Program-made: the position numbers and the translations under genes
The notes under the pieces: generated by a model
What the model was told of the DNA's origin: nothing
What the model saw: the letters and a program-made list of their open reading frames with translations, nothing else
Databases searched by the model: none
NCBI GenBank assembly: GCA_013695495.1
Contig: JACDAK010000353.1
Location: 1 to 6,176, forward strand
DNA: 6,176 bases
Reading direction: 5' to 3'
DNA from: Blastocatellia bacterium
Lineage (GTDB): Bacteria; Acidobacteriota; Blastocatellia; Pyrinomonadales; Pyrinomonadaceae
Shown: one piece after another, positions 1 to 5,750 of the stretch
Layout: each line of letters begins with the position of its first letter
Position numbering within the stretch: position 1 is the stretch's first letter

Positions 1-1
1 G

Positions 2-802
2 CCTAAGACCGCCGATTTTGTCCTCGACTATATGCTCGCACTGCCAGGCAACGAAGACGTACGTTCGCTAAACCCGCTCGTCGCCGAAACCAATGACGGC
101 GGCCTCAACGATATCCGCGGCCGCCACATCACCCGGGACGACGTTCACAATGCAATTAAGAACGCCGCCTCCGGCCCTTTCGAAGAAGGATCCGTCGGCG
201 CCGGCACCGGCACCGTAGCTTTTGGCTGGAAAGGCGGCATAGGAACTTCATCCCGCAAGCTGCCCGAGTCTCTCGGCGGCTTCACCATCGGCGTCCTCGT
301 ACAGTCAAACTACGGCGGCGTCCTCACGATCGACGGCGTGCCGATCGGTCAAGAACTCGGCCAGTACTACCTACGAAACACTTTAGGCTCCGCAACGAAC
401 GAGGCCGACGATAACGCGATTCCTCATTCGGCGGACGGCTCGATTATTATCGTCATCGCCACCGACGCCCCGCTTGATCATCGACAGCTAAACCGTCTCG
501 CCTCCCGCTCTATGGTCGGCCTCGGCCGCACCGGCTCATCGATGACAAACGGCAGCGGCGATTATGCCATCGCGTTCTCAACTGCCAACCGGATCGATGC
601 CTCCGCCCGTGTAAGAAAGATCGACGCCCTCGGCAACGACGCCATGTCCCCTCTCTTCCAGGCCGTCATCGAAGCTACCGAAGAGGCCATCATCAACTCC
701 CTCTTCAAAGCCACAACGACCACCGGCAACGGCCACACCATCGAAGCGCTGCCCCTCGACCGCGTACGCGAGATCATGCGCAAATACGGGAAGGCCAAGT
801 GA
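2..802 (+). CDS. P1/DmpA-family aminopeptidase (peptidase family S58), 5'-truncated
   Basis: The frame is open from base 2 to a TGA at 800-802, giving 266 visible residues. The start lies outside the window; the first ATG at 32 is internal, because the upstream codons (PKTADFVLDY) continue the fold. DmpA-type proteins are usually about 350-400 residues, so roughly the N-terminal quarter is missing. Family members are N-terminal-nucleophile-like hydrolases that cut themselves at a Gly-Ser bond, and the new Ser attacks N-terminal residues of peptides, D-amino-acid amides or esters. Visible signatures are VGAGTGTVAFGWKGGIGTSS, the VQSNYGG segment with the probable oxyanion Asn at 308-310, and ADGSIIIVIATDAPL, in which the Ser codon at 440-442 follows Gly and is the expected cleavage site and nucleophile. 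No frameshift is visible. The family call is firm, but substrate specificity cannot be read. The gene converges on the zinc-ribbon operon. Confidence 0.93.
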   Translation, partial: PKTADFVLDYMLALPGNEDVRSLNPLVAETNDGGLNDIRGRHITRDDVHNAIKNAASGPFEEGSVGAGTGTVAFGWKGGIGTSSRKLPESLGGFTIGVLVQSNYGGVLTIDGVPIGQELGQYYLRNTLGSATNEADDNAIPHSADGSIIIVIATDAPLDHRQLNRLASRSMVGLGRTGSSMTNGSGDYAIAFSTANRIDASARVRKIDALGNDAMSPLFQAVIEATEEAIINSLFKATTTTGNGHTIEALPLDRVREIMRKYGKAK

Positions 803-810
803 CCTTCCCG
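787..810. terminator. Hairpin between convergent genes, possible bidirectional terminator
   Basis: A perfect 8-bp inverted repeat, CGGGAAGG (787-794) and CCTTCCCG (803-810), encloses an 8-nt loop that contains the stop codon of the peptidase gene. On the plus strand it is followed by CGTGTTTTGC, with four T at 815-818. Read from the minus strand the stem is followed by TATTTG. Both U-tracts are weak, so efficient intrinsic termination is uncertain. The position between two converging stop codons (800-802 and 833-835) supports a shared terminator. Confidence 0.55.
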
Positions 811-832
811 CGTGTTTTGCACTGACGGTTGA

Positions 833-2167
833 TTAGAGCGTATCATCCGTCGTCGTATCAACACTCGTCGAGCCTGAGTCCATCGACGAATCGAATCCCG
901 TATCAACGGCCGCAAGCGACGCGTCGTACGTGCCCGCGTCATATATTCCACCAGAATCGACTATTGCCGAATGGTCAACATCCTGCATGATGCTGTTCGG
1001 GTCAGCCCGCTCTGCAAAATCGCCAGCCGACGCTTGACTGTCCGACGCCTGATTCGCATAGTCCTCAGCTTTCGCATAATCGCCTTCCGCCGCATACACC
1101 TCGGCACTCCGCGCGCTTTCCTGTGCGTTGGCGTCATGATACACAGACCACTCCAGATTGGCCTGGTCGCTTTCCGCCTGACCCGCATGATCCGCTCCCC
1201 CGGCGCTCATATCCGCGCCGCGTGTTGCCCACTCGGCATTGAATGCAGCCTCGCGAGCTCCCGCATAATCGCCCTCAGCGATCTTCTCCGCCTGCTCTGC
1301 CTGATATTCTGCGGCTTGATCCTGCTTATCCGCAGCGACGGAAAATTCCTGTGCGTCATAAACGCCGAGCATGCTCGAATCTCCGGCTTCGGCTGAAAGC
1401 TCCTCCGCCTCGGCACGTGCCTCCGCGGCCGCCCGGTAATCACCCGCAGCTACAAATTCATCCGCCGCCGCCTGTGCCTCTCGAGCCGCATCGGCCGTCG
1501 CCGTTTCTTCAGCCTCAGCCGGATCCAACGCACTCTCGAAGGTCCCCGTGGAATAAGACTCCTCAGCCGTAGACAGGATCGGATCGAACACTGAACCCGC
1601 ATTAGGATCGACACCCATTGCCGCAAACGCCTCGCTTCCGAGATTGAACTCGACAGAATTTGTCGAGATCTCCTCTTGAGTCGGCAGGCCCTCACTCGCT
1701 TCCGCCATAAACTCTGCAGCATCCGTCACTGTCTCAAATTCACCGTCACCAGTTCGATCTTCAAGAACAGTGTCCACCACTCCATCACCGTCAGTATCAG
1801 CGAACGCAACATCCAACTTTCCGTCACCGTCGGTATCAACTGCGACCATATCGACATTTCCGTCGCCGTCCGTATCAGCAACAGCAGTGTCCAGCATTCC
1901 ATCGCCGTCGGTGTCCATGAACACGCTGTCCACCTCGCCGTCGCCGTCCGTATCGACCGCAGCAGTATCAAGCATCCCGTCGCCGTCAGTATCTGTAAAA
2001 GTCGCAGTCATTTCCGGCTCACCGTCATCTAAGATCGCCTCAACCACGTCCTCGATCAAGGTGCCTATGCCCGACGCCTCGTCGGTAGGTTCCGCGCTGA
2101 TCTCAAACTCGGTTTGTGAGCCGTCCGCATTAGTTTCAGTTATGATCACAGGTTGTTCATTCGGCAT
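833..2167 (-). CDS. Acidic protein with seven DTDGDG calcium-loop repeats and Ala/Glu-rich helical repeats
   Basis: I do not recognise this 444-residue protein as a named family. I chose the ATG at 2167 because AGGAG at 2178-2182 sits 10 nt upstream; the in-frame ATG at 2209 lies deeper inside the previous gene. The N-terminus (MPNEQPVIITETNADG) is polar, with no signal peptide, lipobox or membrane segment. Residues 59-149 hold seven 13-residue units, six starting DTDGDG and the last DRTGDG. This resembles the Asp-rich Ca2+ loops of thrombospondin type 3 and EF-hand-like proteins. Residues about 222-390 are Ala/Glu/Asp-rich and predicted helical, with GDY motifs at 242, 299 and 362 that recall TPR-like helix pairs. 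The tail (391-444) is Asp/Ser/Thr-rich and disordered-looking. The start overlaps the end of the M48-like gene by 11 nt, which implies coupled translation. Calcium binding is inferred from the motifs; function and localisation are unknown. Confidence 0.85.
   Translation of the reverse strand: MPNEQPVIITETNADGSQTEFEISAEPTDEASGIGTLIEDVVEAILDDGEPEMTATFTDTDGDGMLDTAAVDTDGDGEVDSVFMDTDGDGMLDTAVADTDGDGNVDMVAVDTDGDGKLDVAFADTDGDGVVDTVLEDRTGDGEFETVTDAAEFMAEASEGLPTQEEISTNSVEFNLGSEAFAAMGVDPNAGSVFDPILSTAEESYSTGTFESALDPAEAEETATADAAREAQAAADEFVAAGDYRAAAEARAEAEELSAEAGDSSMLGVYDAQEFSVAADKQDQAAEYQAEQAEKIAEGDYAGAREAAFNAEWATRGADMSAGGADHAGQAESDQANLEWSVYHDANAQESARSAEVYAAEGDYAKAEDYANQASDSQASAGDFAERADPNSIMQDVDHSAIVDSGGIYDAGTYDASLAAVDTGFDSSMDSGSTSVDTTTDDTL
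998..1504 (-). repeat. Degenerate Ala-rich helical repeats with GDY motifs
   Basis: Residues about 222-390 of the acidic protein contain three related blocks. In each, an Ala/Glu-rich helix ends in (A/E)GDY and is followed by an A-x3-A-x2-A-type helix. Examples are AAGDYRAAAEARAEAEELSA, AEGDYAGAREAAFNAEWA and AEGDYAKAEDYANQASDSQA. The GDY motifs are 57 and 63 residues apart. The helix-GDY-helix layout resembles tetratricopeptide-type repeats, in which a turn Gly-Asp-Tyr/Phe joins helices, but the period is longer than 34 residues, so it is not a canonical TPR array. Confidence 0.6.
1721..1993 (-). repeat. Seven tandem 39-bp units encoding 13-residue DTDGDG Ca-loop repeats
   Basis: On the minus strand, units begin at residues 59, 72, 85, 98, 111, 124 and 137 of the acidic protein, with no gaps. 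The consensus is D-T-D-G-D-G-x-h-D plus four mostly small or hydrophobic residues. The Asp spacing fits the D-x-D-x-D-G-x-x-D pattern of calcium-coordinating loops. The last unit is degenerate (DRTGDGEFE). Synonymous codons vary between units (GATACT, GATACG, GACACC, GATACC for Asp-Thr), so the array does not look like a recent DNA-level expansion. Confidence 0.92.
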
Positions 2168-3602
2168 AGTTCTGGTTCTCCTGTTTTGTTGTAGCCCGAT
2201 TTGGGGCATTGTCCGGTTTCGGATTCTTCCGAATAGTTGTAAGTTTTCCGCAGTCTTTGCCCGGGCATTTCACAGAAAGCTGCGGTTTTCCGGCTAATAC
2301 GGTCATCGGAACACGCATCGCAGTACCGCAGGATGCGCACTTTATTCTTAACGCATCCGAAGCTTTTTGTTTCTCGTGCTGAGGCTTTGGCGGAGCAGCT
2401 CTTCTGATAGTATCGCCGATTATTTTTAAATAACCCTGAAGTTCAGTACTTTTCGCATACTGCGTCAAGAGCTTCAATCGTGGCCCTATGTAAGGCGTCG
2501 ATGTCATCGTCAACTCGGAGAGCCGCATCATATCTCCGTCATCCGCACTCTGTTGTTCGATCCACGCATCGATGTTCAGGTCGCGATACAGAAATGACGA
2601 TTTCAGTGACCACGACAGCAGCACTCGGCGAGCGATCTCCTCGTTCCCTACGGTCAGCAGTCCCGCTCGGTCGGCGGTGATCTCGGCCTGACGAGCCCAA
2701 GCGAGAAGCGGCATTTCTATAGCTCCGCCGATCAGTGCCGTCGGGCTCAGCATCGCATTAAAGATGCCGCCCGCCATCACGCCTCGCTGCGGTCCTTGCT
2801 CGCCGAGCAAGAAGCGGATCACGGTCTTCCACAGTCCGTGCCCCGCCTTGCAATGCCCCAATTCCCGAGCGAGCAGATAAAGCATATCAACGTCGCGAAA
2901 GTTCCCGGCCATAGCCGACCCTACGACAATGAACGAGTCCTGATCACTTCCGAACGTCAGCATATCCCACGGCCGCTCACCCGAAAGATAAACATCTGGC
3001 ATTCGCGCCATTCCGAGAATGCGCGCCGCGCGAACCGCTTGCCCAAAGATCTGCGGCATCTGATTCGGTCCCAAACGCACGCCGTTAAAAGTGACCTCGA
3101 TCCAGCGCCGACCGACTTTCTCCGAGACCGTCTTTGCGGCAGCATTGAGCGGCTTCACTGATCGCAGCACGGCCATCGCCTTGGCATCCGCTGCCCACGC
3201 AAACGCAGACGTGTCCACACTGTACCCGGGAACGAGCGGCCGCAGCCATCTGCATTCTTGGCAAATGATCTTATCGCTACCCAGTCCGGCCCCTTCGCCG
3301 CCGCATGTTCGGCAGCGCGGCTCTGCAGAATATTGCGGCTGTTGCTGGCCGATGACCGGCGGAGGTGAAGGAAAATGATGAGGCGGCGGCGGCTGGTGGA
3401 CGGGCGAGTGCGGATGTTGAGTTTGTTGCTGCGGTGGCGGCGGCGACGCAGAAGTTTGTTGAATGGGCGGTTGAGGAGTTGCCGCTCCAGTTCCCGGCGA
3501 AACGACTATTCCTACCCCGCAGAAAATGCAGAACCTTGAACCCTGCACGGGCTGTTCGTGCCCGTTCTGACATCGCGGTTTTGGCACCGAATCGTTTGCC
3601 AT
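2157..3602 (-). CDS. Zinc-ribbon protein with M48 peptidase-like core, HExxH altered to RELGH
   Basis: This is a 481-residue protein. I chose the ATG at 3602, 1 nt after the preceding stop, with GGAGG at 3617-3621 (14-nt spacing); an in-frame ATG at 3659 would overlap that gene by 56 nt. The order of parts is: a probable zinc site (C11, H15, C25, C28); a Pro/Gln/His-rich linker (about 41-92); a second ribbon (C97/C100, C114/C117); an M48-like core (about 135-400); and a third ribbon (C422/C425, C446/C451). M48 peptidases bind zinc with HExxH plus a downstream Glu. Here the motif reads R246-E247-L248-G249-H250 in the otherwise typical context LLARELGHCKAGH, and the downstream Glu is E307 in AEITADRAGL. 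A hydrophobic stretch (about 273-302) between the two motifs may touch the membrane, as in HtpX-like proteins. The loss of the first His suggests a pseudopeptidase or an altered metal site; activity is unproven. Confidence 0.85.
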   Translation of the reverse strand: MANDSVPKPRCQNGHEQPVQGSRFCIFCGVGIVVSPGTGAATPQPPIQQTSASPPPPQQQTQHPHSPVHQPPPPHHFPSPPPVIGQQQPQYSAEPRCRTCGGEGAGLGSDKIICQECRWLRPLVPGYSVDTSAFAWAADAKAMAVLRSVKPLNAAAKTVSEKVGRRWIEVTFNGVRLGPNQMPQIFGQAVRAARILGMARMPDVYLSGERPWDMLTFGSDQDSFIVVGSAMAGNFRDVDMLYLLARELGHCKAGHGLWKTVIRFLLGEQGPQRGVMAGGIFNAMLSPTALIGGAIEMPLLAWARQAEITADRAGLLTVGNEEIARRVLLSWSLKSSFLYRDLNIDAWIEQQSADDGDMMRLSELTMTSTPYIGPRLKLLTQYAKSTELQGYLKIIGDTIRRAAPPKPQHEKQKASDALRIKCASCGTAMRVPMTVLAGKPQLSVKCPGKDCGKLTTIRKNPKPDNAPNRATTKQENQNYAE

Positions 3603-3603
3603 A

Positions 3604-4047
3604 TTAATAAGCGTAGCCTCCGTAAGGATCCATCGCGGATGACATCGCCCCGAGAACAAGCCACAAGAAATAGAACACGATGTGGAGAAGGCTAGCCGCT
3701 ATCCCGCCCCAAAGACCGATCCGCGCGAGCATCTTGTTGCTCGCCGGAGACCTTCCGCCCTTTATCGCGTCGAGCTCCATCCATCCGACGATTGCCGCCG
3801 GAATTCCCAGGAACGGCCCGCAGCAAAAAAGAGCCGCCACCGCCAGCGCGACCGAGATTATCCCCTTTTGACTGGTGCCGGTGGCTGACGGTGTGTTACT
3901 CACGTTCTGCCCGACATATTGCTGCTGCTGTCCGGGAGGTCCCCCGACAAACGGTGGTGGTCCAGAAGCCGCGAGCGGACTCGCACAGTTCGAACAAAAT
4001 GACGCTTCCGCCGGGTTAGGCTGATTGCACTTGGGGCAAGGGTTCAT
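3604..4047 (-). CDS. Small zinc-ribbon membrane protein, DUF4190-like
   Basis: This 147-residue protein is the first gene of the minus-strand operon. It begins with a zinc ribbon (CPKC at 4-7 and CSNC at 18-21, in a MNPCPKCNQPNP context common to bacterial zinc-ribbon proteins). A Pro/Gly/Gln-rich linker (about 27-60) follows, then two predicted membrane helices (about 62-88 and 107-134) and a short Gly/Tyr-rich tail (DPYGGYAY). The GxxAxxxGxxEL-type loop after the first helix resembles the DUF4190 family, whose role is unknown. The predicted topology is a hairpin with both ends, including the zinc ribbon, on the same side of the membrane, probably cytoplasmic. A weak Shine-Dalgarno, GGTGA, ends 7 nt before the ATG. 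It may anchor the other two operon products at the membrane; that is inference. Confidence 0.85.
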   Translation of the reverse strand: MNPCPKCNQPNPAEASFCSNCASPLAASGPPPFVGGPPGQQQQYVGQNVSNTPSATGTSQKGIISVALAVAALFCCGPFLGIPAAIVGWMELDAIKGGRSPASNKMLARIGLWGGIAASLLHIVFYFLWLVLGAMSSAMDPYGGYAY

Positions 4048-4070
4048 AGCGAGATCACCGACTCTAGGGC

Positions 4071-4113
4071 TTGACAGTTCTATGTTCTTTTCGGGTGTTG
4101 CTGATAATATAAC
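4071..4113 (+). promoter_or_regulatory. Possible promoter elements for the aldehyde dehydrogenase gene (weak)
   Basis: A consensus TTGACA lies at 4071-4076, and -10-like hexamers GATAAT (4103-4108) and TATAAC (4108-4113) follow. The spacing of 26 or 31 nt is too long for a standard sigma70 promoter, and no good -35 lies 16-18 nt before either hexamer. The AT-rich block is shared with the -10 of the divergent operon, so the two directions may compete for polymerase. Treat this as a candidate region only. Confidence 0.25.
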
Positions 4114-4147
4114 CTACACTTACGCAGTTTACAAAAACTTTTTACTC
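4106..4147 (-). promoter_or_regulatory. Sigma70-like promoter of the zinc-ribbon operon
   Basis: On the minus strand TTGTAA (4134-4129) and TATATT (4111-4106) are separated by exactly 17 nt, matching 4 of 6 and 5 of 6 bases of the sigma70 consensus. Directly upstream of the -35, positions 4135-4147 are an A/T run (AGTAAAAAGTTTT on the minus strand) that resembles an UP element. Transcription would start near 4099, leaving a leader of about 50 nt before the ATG at 4047. Confidence 0.55.
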
Positions 4148-4172
4148 AAACCCGCTGCGTCTGGCTTTCGAA

Positions 4173-5645
4173 ATGCAAAAGATACAGAACTACATCGGCG
4201 GCGAACTGGCCGAGCCCGCTTCGGGCGATTATCTCGACAACTTCGAGCCCGCCACCGGAGAGGTGTATTCGCTGATCCCGGATTCGGATGAGCGTGACGT
4301 GAACGCTGCTGCCGCTGCTGCGAAAGCCGCATTTCCCGCTTGGGGAGCAACTCCGCCGGAAGAGCGTTTCGAGATTCTGATGCGGCTCGTTTCACTGATC
4401 GAGCGCGACCTCGAATCTCTCGCTGTGGCTGAATCCGTGGACAACGGTAAACCCGTGTCGCTGGCCCGGTCGATCGACATTCCGCGCGCCATCGCGAACT
4501 TTCGATTCTACGCGACAGCCGCGATGCACACCGCGAATGAGTCCTACGACACATCATTACCCGGCGGGGGAAAGGCGATCAATTACACCATGCGGCATCC
4601 GATCGGTGTGGCCGGGTGCATTTCACCTTGGAATCTTCCGCTGTATCTTTTCACCTGGAAGATCGCTCCGGCGCTCGCAGCGGGCTGCACGGTTGTGGCG
4701 AAACCAAGCGAAGTGACGCCAATGACGGCATCCATGCTCTCCGAGCTGTGTATTGAAGCCGGACTTCCGGCTGGCGTGTTGAATATTGTTCACGGTACCG
4801 GCCCAAAGGTCGGCTTTGCGATTGTAGCGCACAAAGACATAAAAGCGATCTCGTTCACTGGAGGAACGAAGACCGGCGAAGAGATCGCACGCACGGCGGC
4901 CCCAATGTTCAAAAAGCTTTCGCTTGAGCTTGGCGGTAAGAATCCCAACATCATCTTCGCAGACTGTAAGTACGACGACATGCTTGCGACAACTGTTCGT
5001 TCGTCGTTCTCAAACCAGGGTGAGATCTGCCTCTGCGGCTCGCGCATATTTGTCGAACGCCCGCTTTATGATCGGTTCAAGAATGACTTTGTAAAACGGG
5101 TCGCGGCACTGAAGGTCGGCGACCCAGCCGATCCGGCTACCGATGTAGGGGCCATCGTCTCGAAACAGCATTTCGACAAGATAATGTCGTACATTGAACT
5201 CGCGAAGACCGAGGGCGGCACCATTCTCACCGGGGGCTACGCCCTTTCAGAACCACCTGCGTCAACGAGCGGCGGCGGGTCGTTGAACGGATGGTTCATC
5301 GAACCCACGATCATCGAGGGCTTAAAACATGATTGCCGCACAAACCTTGAAGAGATCTTCGGCCCCGTCGTCACCATCATGCCGTTCGACACCGAAGAAG
5401 AGGCTCTCAGCTATGCCAACTGCGTTCGCTATGGCCTTTCGGCAACGGTTTGGACCGAGAATCTCTCACGTGCCCACCGCGTCGCCGCGTCCCTCGAATC
5501 GGGCATCATCTGGATAAATTGCTGGCTTCTTCGGGACCTACGCACACCCTTCGGCGGCGTCAAAGACAGCGGCATCGGCCGCGAGGGCGGTTTCGAAGCT
5601 ATAATATTCTTTACAGAAGAGAAGAATGTTTGTATAAAGCTGTAA
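4173..5645 (+). CDS. Aldehyde dehydrogenase, 2-aminomuconic/2-hydroxymuconic semialdehyde dehydrogenase-like (ALDH8 type)
   Basis: This complete NAD(P)-dependent aldehyde dehydrogenase of 490 residues is close to the usual family length. Visible landmarks are SPWNLPL with N154, the cofactor Lys K177 in AKPSE, the FTGGTKTG loop (228-235), the general base E252 in LELGGKNP, the nucleophile C286 in NQGEIC, and E394 in EEIFGPV. The C-terminal NCWLLRDLRTPFGG is typical of enzymes that oxidise 2-aminomuconate or 2-hydroxymuconate semialdehyde. R105 and R454 align by spacing with the substrate-carboxylate arginines I recall from Pseudomonas AMSDH (R120 and R464). This suggests a step of tryptophan/kynurenine or aromatic meta-cleavage degradation, although no other gene of those pathways is in the window. 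A Gly/Ser/Pro-rich stretch (357-372) looks like a surface-loop insertion. No clear Shine-Dalgarno precedes the ATG; the start rests on alignment to the usual N-terminus (NYIGGE). Confidence 0.9.
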   Translation: MQKIQNYIGGELAEPASGDYLDNFEPATGEVYSLIPDSDERDVNAAAAAAKAAFPAWGATPPEERFEILMRLVSLIERDLESLAVAESVDNGKPVSLARSIDIPRAIANFRFYATAAMHTANESYDTSLPGGGKAINYTMRHPIGVAGCISPWNLPLYLFTWKIAPALAAGCTVVAKPSEVTPMTASMLSELCIEAGLPAGVLNIVHGTGPKVGFAIVAHKDIKAISFTGGTKTGEEIARTAAPMFKKLSLELGGKNPNIIFADCKYDDMLATTVRSSFSNQGEICLCGSRIFVERPLYDRFKNDFVKRVAALKVGDPADPATDVGAIVSKQHFDKIMSYIELAKTEGGTILTGGYALSEPPASTSGGGSLNGWFIEPTIIEGLKHDCRTNLEEIFGPVVTIMPFDTEEEALSYANCVRYGLSATVWTENLSRAHRVAASLESGIIWINCWLLRDLRTPFGGVKDSGIGREGGFEAIIFFTEEKNVCIKL

Positions 5646-5681
5646 ACTTCATTAGGAGAAAGGGCACCGGCAGACACATCA

Positions 5682-5750
5682 ATGAAAAAGTTTCATCTAC
5701 CTTCGATACTGTTAGTGCTTTTCGCTCTTCCGTCCTTTACCGCATCGGGA
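5682..5750 (+). other. Predicted Sec signal peptide (23 residues)
   Basis: The positively charged n-region MKKFH is followed by a Leu/Val/Ile/Phe-rich h-region and a small-residue c-region, T-A-S-G. A-S-G fits the -3/-1 rule for cleavage before Q24. There is no Cys at +1, so it is not a lipoprotein. Confidence 0.8.

Noticed and set aside
355..372. Possible frameshift in the peptidase before the Gly-Ser cleavage site
   Set aside because: The spacing between the Asn of SNYGG and the nucleophile Ser (44 residues) looked longer than I recall for DmpA, but the frame is continuous and motifs on both sides are intact, so a loop-length difference is the simpler reading.
562..951. Minus-strand Arg-rich open frame of 129 codons
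   Set aside because: It overlaps the well-supported peptidase gene and the 3' end of the acidic-protein gene; the Arg-rich composition is typical of an antisense shadow.
1721..1993. CRISPR array or DNA-level direct repeat at the 39-bp periodic region
   Set aside because: The period is in frame, units vary at silent sites, and there are no distinct spacers; it is a coding repeat.
2168..2209. Upstream ATG at 2209 as start of the calcium-loop protein
   Set aside because: It adds 14 basic residues (QNRRTRT) unlike the acidic body, lies 53 nt inside the preceding gene, and the ATG at 2167 has AGGAG at good spacing.
1770..2297. Plus-strand open frame of 175 codons with PSPSVS-type repeats
   Set aside because: It is the exact antisense of the DTDGDG array and the end of the M48-like gene; the Pro/Ser repeats are the mirror of Asp-Gly codons, and the minus-strand frame has the RBS and operon context.
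3603..3659. Upstream ATG at 3659 as start of the M48-like protein
   Set aside because: It would overlap the zinc-ribbon membrane gene by 56 nt; the ATG at 3602 directly follows its stop and begins the zinc-ribbon module.
4129..4557. Minus-strand Arg/Ser-rich open frame of 142 codons
   Set aside because: It is antisense to the highly conserved N-terminal part of the aldehyde dehydrogenase and has no domain signature.
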